The notes under the pieces: model-generated | The model's input: the letters and a program-made list of their open reading frames with translations, nothing else | What the model was told of the DNA's origin: nothing | Databases searched by the model: none | Translations under genes and position numbers: made by a program | Assembly: GCA_002687025.1 (NCBI GenBank) | Contig: NYZG01000421.1 | Span: forward strand, 1-8,056 | Reading direction: 5' to 3' | Source: Candidatus Poribacteria bacterium | GTDB taxonomy: Bacteria > Poribacteria > WGA-4E > GCA-2687025 | Length of the DNA stretch: 8,056 bases | Shown: positions 5,770 through 8,056 of the stretch, piece after piece | Layout of the letters: each line of letters opens with the position of its first letter | Position numbering within the stretch: position 1 is the stretch's first letter

Positions 5770-7062
5770 ATGATCGTAAGACGCTACGAAGCGGCGACAG
5801 AGGAGGAGGCGCTTCGAAAGGTCGACGCGGATTTGGGCCCACGCGCCGTCATTCTCCTGACCAAGCAAGAACCGGGGGAGAACTGCGAGGTAGTCGCCGC
5901 CATCAATCCGATGGACATCGCTCCAGAAGGCTCCGATGCGCGCCGGCGCGACGAGGCCCAGCCGACCGGTGATCTGGCAAGTGTGCCGCCGCCGCGTGAG
6001 CCGCCGACTTCCCCACTTCCCAACCGGACGACGCCTGGGCCGCCAGCGCCCGTGGCGCATGTGCCGCCGCCACAGCCCGACGCGTCTCTGGAGCGGGAGT
6101 CGGTGGGAGGCCCGGACTTCGGTGCTCCTCGGGCCGGAACGCGACGCGACACTCGGCGAGGAACCGCGCCCGTGGACGACTCGTCGTGGCTGACGAAGAT
6201 ACGTCGTGGCCTCGCCCACAACGCGTACACGGACGGCCAAGCGTCGGCGCGCGAAACTCCTGCCGCGCCACCCACTCCGGCCGTCTCGATCGAGGCCGCG
6301 CTGCGACGGCGCCTCGACCAACACGATGTTGGCGAGGACCTCCTCGAATCGATCCTTGTCACGGCGCAGGCCCACGCAGGCGCGGACGATCTTCGGGCCG
6401 TGCTTGTCGAGGCCATGCGCCCGCACGTGAAGTTCGCCGACAGCATCGAGATGGTCGAGCGTCCGTCGGTAGTGGCTCTTCTCGGCCCAACGGGAGTGGG
6501 GAAGACGACGACGACGGCGAAACTGGCGGCGCGCTACGCGCTACAAGACCTGAAGCACGTCGGCCTCATCACGACGGACACGACGCGGGTTGGCGGGTCC
6601 GAGCAGCTTCAGGCGTACGCGAACATCATCGATGTGCCGTGTGTCGTGGCGGAGTCGCCGGACGATGTTTCGTCGGCCCTGCTGGGGTATTCGGAATATG
6701 ACGTGGTCCTGATCGACACGCCCGGAAGGGCCGCCGCCGATCGTGCGGGAATCGCCGACCTGCAGGCGCTGTTACACGCGGCGAAGCCACACGAAACACA
6801 TCTTCTGGTGAGCGCGACAACCCGCCGCGCCGACCTGTGGGAGACCGCGCGCGGCTTCCATGAGCTGTCTCCGGGTCGTATCGCGTTCACCAAACTGGAC
6901 GAAACCACCGTCTTCGGTGACATCGTCAATCTCGCGCATCACACGCGACTGCCGCTGTCGTACTTCAGCACCGGGCAGACGATCCCCGACGCGATTGAGG
7001 TCGCGACTCCCGACAGACTCGCGCGGTTACTTGTTTCCCAGCGGCGTCCGTTCTATTGTTAG
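5770..7062 (+). CDS. flhF: Flagellar SRP-type GTPase FlhF
   Basis: FlhF is a membrane-associated GTPase related to Ffh and FtsY that sets the site, and often the number, of flagella. The 430 residues show the FlhF order. A short N-terminal domain starts MIVRRYEAATEEEALRKV, with the typical LGPRAVIL at 22-29. A proline-rich linker spans about 65-135. A helical N-domain runs about 170-225, and the G-domain covers about 232-428. G-domain motifs: P-loop GPTGVGKTTTTAKLA (239-253), TTDTTRVGGSEQL (268-280), DTPGR (316-320), SATTRRADL (348-356) and TKLDE (384-388). Two positions depart from common FlhF: Thr for Tyr in the DTYR block, and Pro for Ala in DTAGR. The ATG at 5770 follows AGGA by 10 nt and lies 25 nt after flhB. 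The usual flhA is not between flhB and this gene, and flhG does not follow. Function is secure from the motifs; polar versus other placement cannot be told. Confidence 0.95.
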   Translation: MIVRRYEAATEEEALRKVDADLGPRAVILLTKQEPGENCEVVAAINPMDIAPEGSDARRRDEAQPTGDLASVPPPREPPTSPLPNRTTPGPPAPVAHVPPPQPDASLERESVGGPDFGAPRAGTRRDTRRGTAPVDDSSWLTKIRRGLAHNAYTDGQASARETPAAPPTPAVSIEAALRRRLDQHDVGEDLLESILVTAQAHAGADDLRAVLVEAMRPHVKFADSIEMVERPSVVALLGPTGVGKTTTTAKLAARYALQDLKHVGLITTDTTRVGGSEQLQAYANIIDVPCVVAESPDDVSSALLGYSEYDVVLIDTPGRAAADRAGIADLQALLHAAKPHETHLLVSATTRRADLWETARGFHELSPGRIAFTKLDETTVFGDIVNLAHHTRLPLSYFSTGQTIPDAIEVATPDRLARLLVSQRRPFYC

Positions 7063-7124
7063 GACGCTGGATTCGGCCTCATGGCTACGAGCGGCGCCAA
7101 GCCTTCTATTCTACGAGTGCCTAG

Positions 7125-8056
7125 ATGAGTATCTTCCCGTCCGTGCGTGGCGTGTGCATCGCGCTCTGTTTGCTGCTGCACCCGTTGTATGGGTCCGCGG
7201 CCGGCGTGAATCTCACCGACTTCCAATCCGATCCCGAGGTCGAAACGCCCTCCCTTCGATTGCAGTTCTCAGCCCAGCCCACCTGGGGGCAGACCGTCAG
7301 GATGAGCGGCTCCGAGCAGGAGTTATGGCTCGAGTTCTCCGACACCGCGAATGCGGTGACGCAGGACGACTACCGGCGTGAGTTCTCCGACCCCCCGGGC
7401 TTCTTCCATGCCCTGGAGATCGGCGAAGAAGCCGAGGGAGACACGACACGCCTCCTCGTGCGTCTCACATTCCCGCTGACTTCCGTCGCCACCGTGGCAA
7501 CGGGAGCCACGCCGAACGTCCTCATTGTGAAGATGACCCCTGCGGCGTCCGCCGCGGCTGTTCCGGCGCCGCTTCCCGCCGGGCCTTCCGAGGCGACGCA
7601 GGCCGATGTCCGCACGCTGTACATTGTGGGTGGGCTGATCCTCCTGGTCGGCACCGGAGCTGTGGTCGGATATCTGCTGCTGAGTGGCTCCGGGCGAAAC
7701 CGGGCCCGGACGGCCGCTGTTGGCGTTCCGGCCGAGGAAGCGAAGGCGCTCATGCGCGAGGACGTGGACGCCTATCGGGAGACCGCCGACGCGGCGCTGG
7801 ATGCGTCGCACGAGCGGCATCAGAGATTGGCGCGCATCGTCAGGCAGGACATGTCCGAGATGCGGCTGGAGATGAAATCCCTGGGGGCCGAATTCGAACG
7901 GGCGACGCAGAGCGTGCTGCTGTTCGGCGAACCGTTTGTCGCTCGGCCGGACGACTCGCCGACAGAGCTCGACGGGATCGCATCGCCGCAGGCCGTTGCG
8001 ACCGGCGTAACACTTGGCTCCGACACGGAGGCGTCGTCGGAGAGCGTTGCGACAGA
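7125..8056 (+). CDS. Unrecognised exported single-TM coiled-coil protein, 3' end outside window
   Basis: I do not recognise the family. The frame is open from ATG 7125 to the window edge (310 complete codons). Seen: a signal peptide (about 1-26, hydrophobic CIALCLLLHPLYG, probable cut after SAA); a beta-rich extracytoplasmic segment (about 40-138) of alternating hydrophobic strands such as ELWLEF and LLVRLTF; an Ala/Pro linker (139-160); a clear membrane segment from Y166 to L186; a basic stop-transfer stretch RNRAR (191-195); then a charged, probably coiled-coil, cytoplasmic region (about 200-270, rich in Glu, Arg, Ala) and an acidic tail. It follows flhF by 62 nt on the same strand with no terminator seen, so a flagellar or motility role is possible. 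The extracytoplasmic part loosely recalls AMIN-type sandwich domains and the TM plus cytoplasmic layout recalls an enlarged FliO, but neither can be claimed. No good ribosome binding site precedes the ATG. Confidence 0.8.
   Translation, partial: MSIFPSVRGVCIALCLLLHPLYGSAAGVNLTDFQSDPEVETPSLRLQFSAQPTWGQTVRMSGSEQELWLEFSDTANAVTQDDYRREFSDPPGFFHALEIGEEAEGDTTRLLVRLTFPLTSVATVATGATPNVLIVKMTPAASAAAVPAPLPAGPSEATQADVRTLYIVGGLILLVGTGAVVGYLLLSGSGRNRARTAAVGVPAEEAKALMREDVDAYRETADAALDASHERHQRLARIVRQDMSEMRLEMKSLGAEFERATQSVLLFGEPFVARPDDSPTELDGIASPQAVATGVTLGSDTEASSESVAT

Noticed and set aside
5509..6426. A 305-codon antisense open frame across the flhB 3' end and flhF 5' half
   Set aside because: It is rich in Arg, Gly and Pro, has no domain, and spans the junction of two well-supported genes; it is a by-product of GC-rich codon use.
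7107..7112. TATTCT as a promoter -10 box for the last gene
   Set aside because: No matching -35 box lies upstream at 15-19 nt.
7125..8056. FliO assignment for the last gene
   Set aside because: FliO is usually much smaller and the beta-rich outer part plus long coiled coil do not clearly match; position alone is not enough.
1..8056. CRISPR arrays, tRNA or rRNA genes, insertion sequences
   Set aside because: No spaced direct repeats, cloverleaf-like segments, rRNA-like sequence, transposase or terminal inverted repeats were found on reading both strands.

Overview
The window reads as chromosomal DNA from a high-GC, flagellated bacterium. It encodes three export or assembly proteins of the flagellar system (FliR, FlhB, FlhF) and a lipobox-bearing M48 protease, which fits a bacterium with an envelope-anchored lipoprotein system. 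FlhF without a close flhA, and a divergent ClpX, do not point to a familiar model lineage. I would guess an uncultured or deep-branching phylum, but the sequence does not let me name one.

Layout. Positions 1-1016 (minus strand) hold an unassigned nucleotidyltransferase-fold protein whose frame is still open at the left edge. A short plus-strand frame ending at 71 may be the tail of a convergent gene. Positions 1017-1276 form a divergent intergenic region with a strong 13-bp hairpin just upstream of the nucleotidyltransferase ribosome binding site, a second 7-bp hairpin, and a weak candidate promoter facing right. From 1277 to the right edge everything is on the plus strand and tightly packed: M48 lipoprotein metalloprotease (1277-2203), ClpX-like AAA+ unfoldase (2193-3773, overlapping the protease by 11 nt), fliR (3777-4553), flhB (4572-5744), flhF (5770-7062), and a signal-peptide, single-TM, coiled-coil protein (7125 to beyond the edge). 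Gaps are 3, 18, 25 and 62 nt, so this looks like one operon, possibly started from the promoter near 1196-1225.

How the genes may work together. FliR is part of the export gate and FlhB is the autocleaving substrate-specificity switch of the flagellar type III export apparatus. FlhF is the SRP-type GTPase that helps place flagella. The protease and the unfoldase at the head of the run are both proteostasis proteins, so the locus may couple envelope or cytoplasmic quality control to flagellar assembly; that link is inference from position only.

The most unusual points are: (1) the ClpX-like protein lacks the N-terminal zinc-binding domain and the RKH loop, but keeps the AAA+ core and an LGF loop, and carries what looks like a second, degenerate copy of its own C-terminal small domain; (2) FlhB has NPTE in place of the near-universal NPTH autocleavage motif; (3) flhA is missing from its usual place between flhB and flhF; (4) the gene after flhF is an unrecognised membrane protein. 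No mobile element, CRISPR array, tRNA or rRNA was seen.
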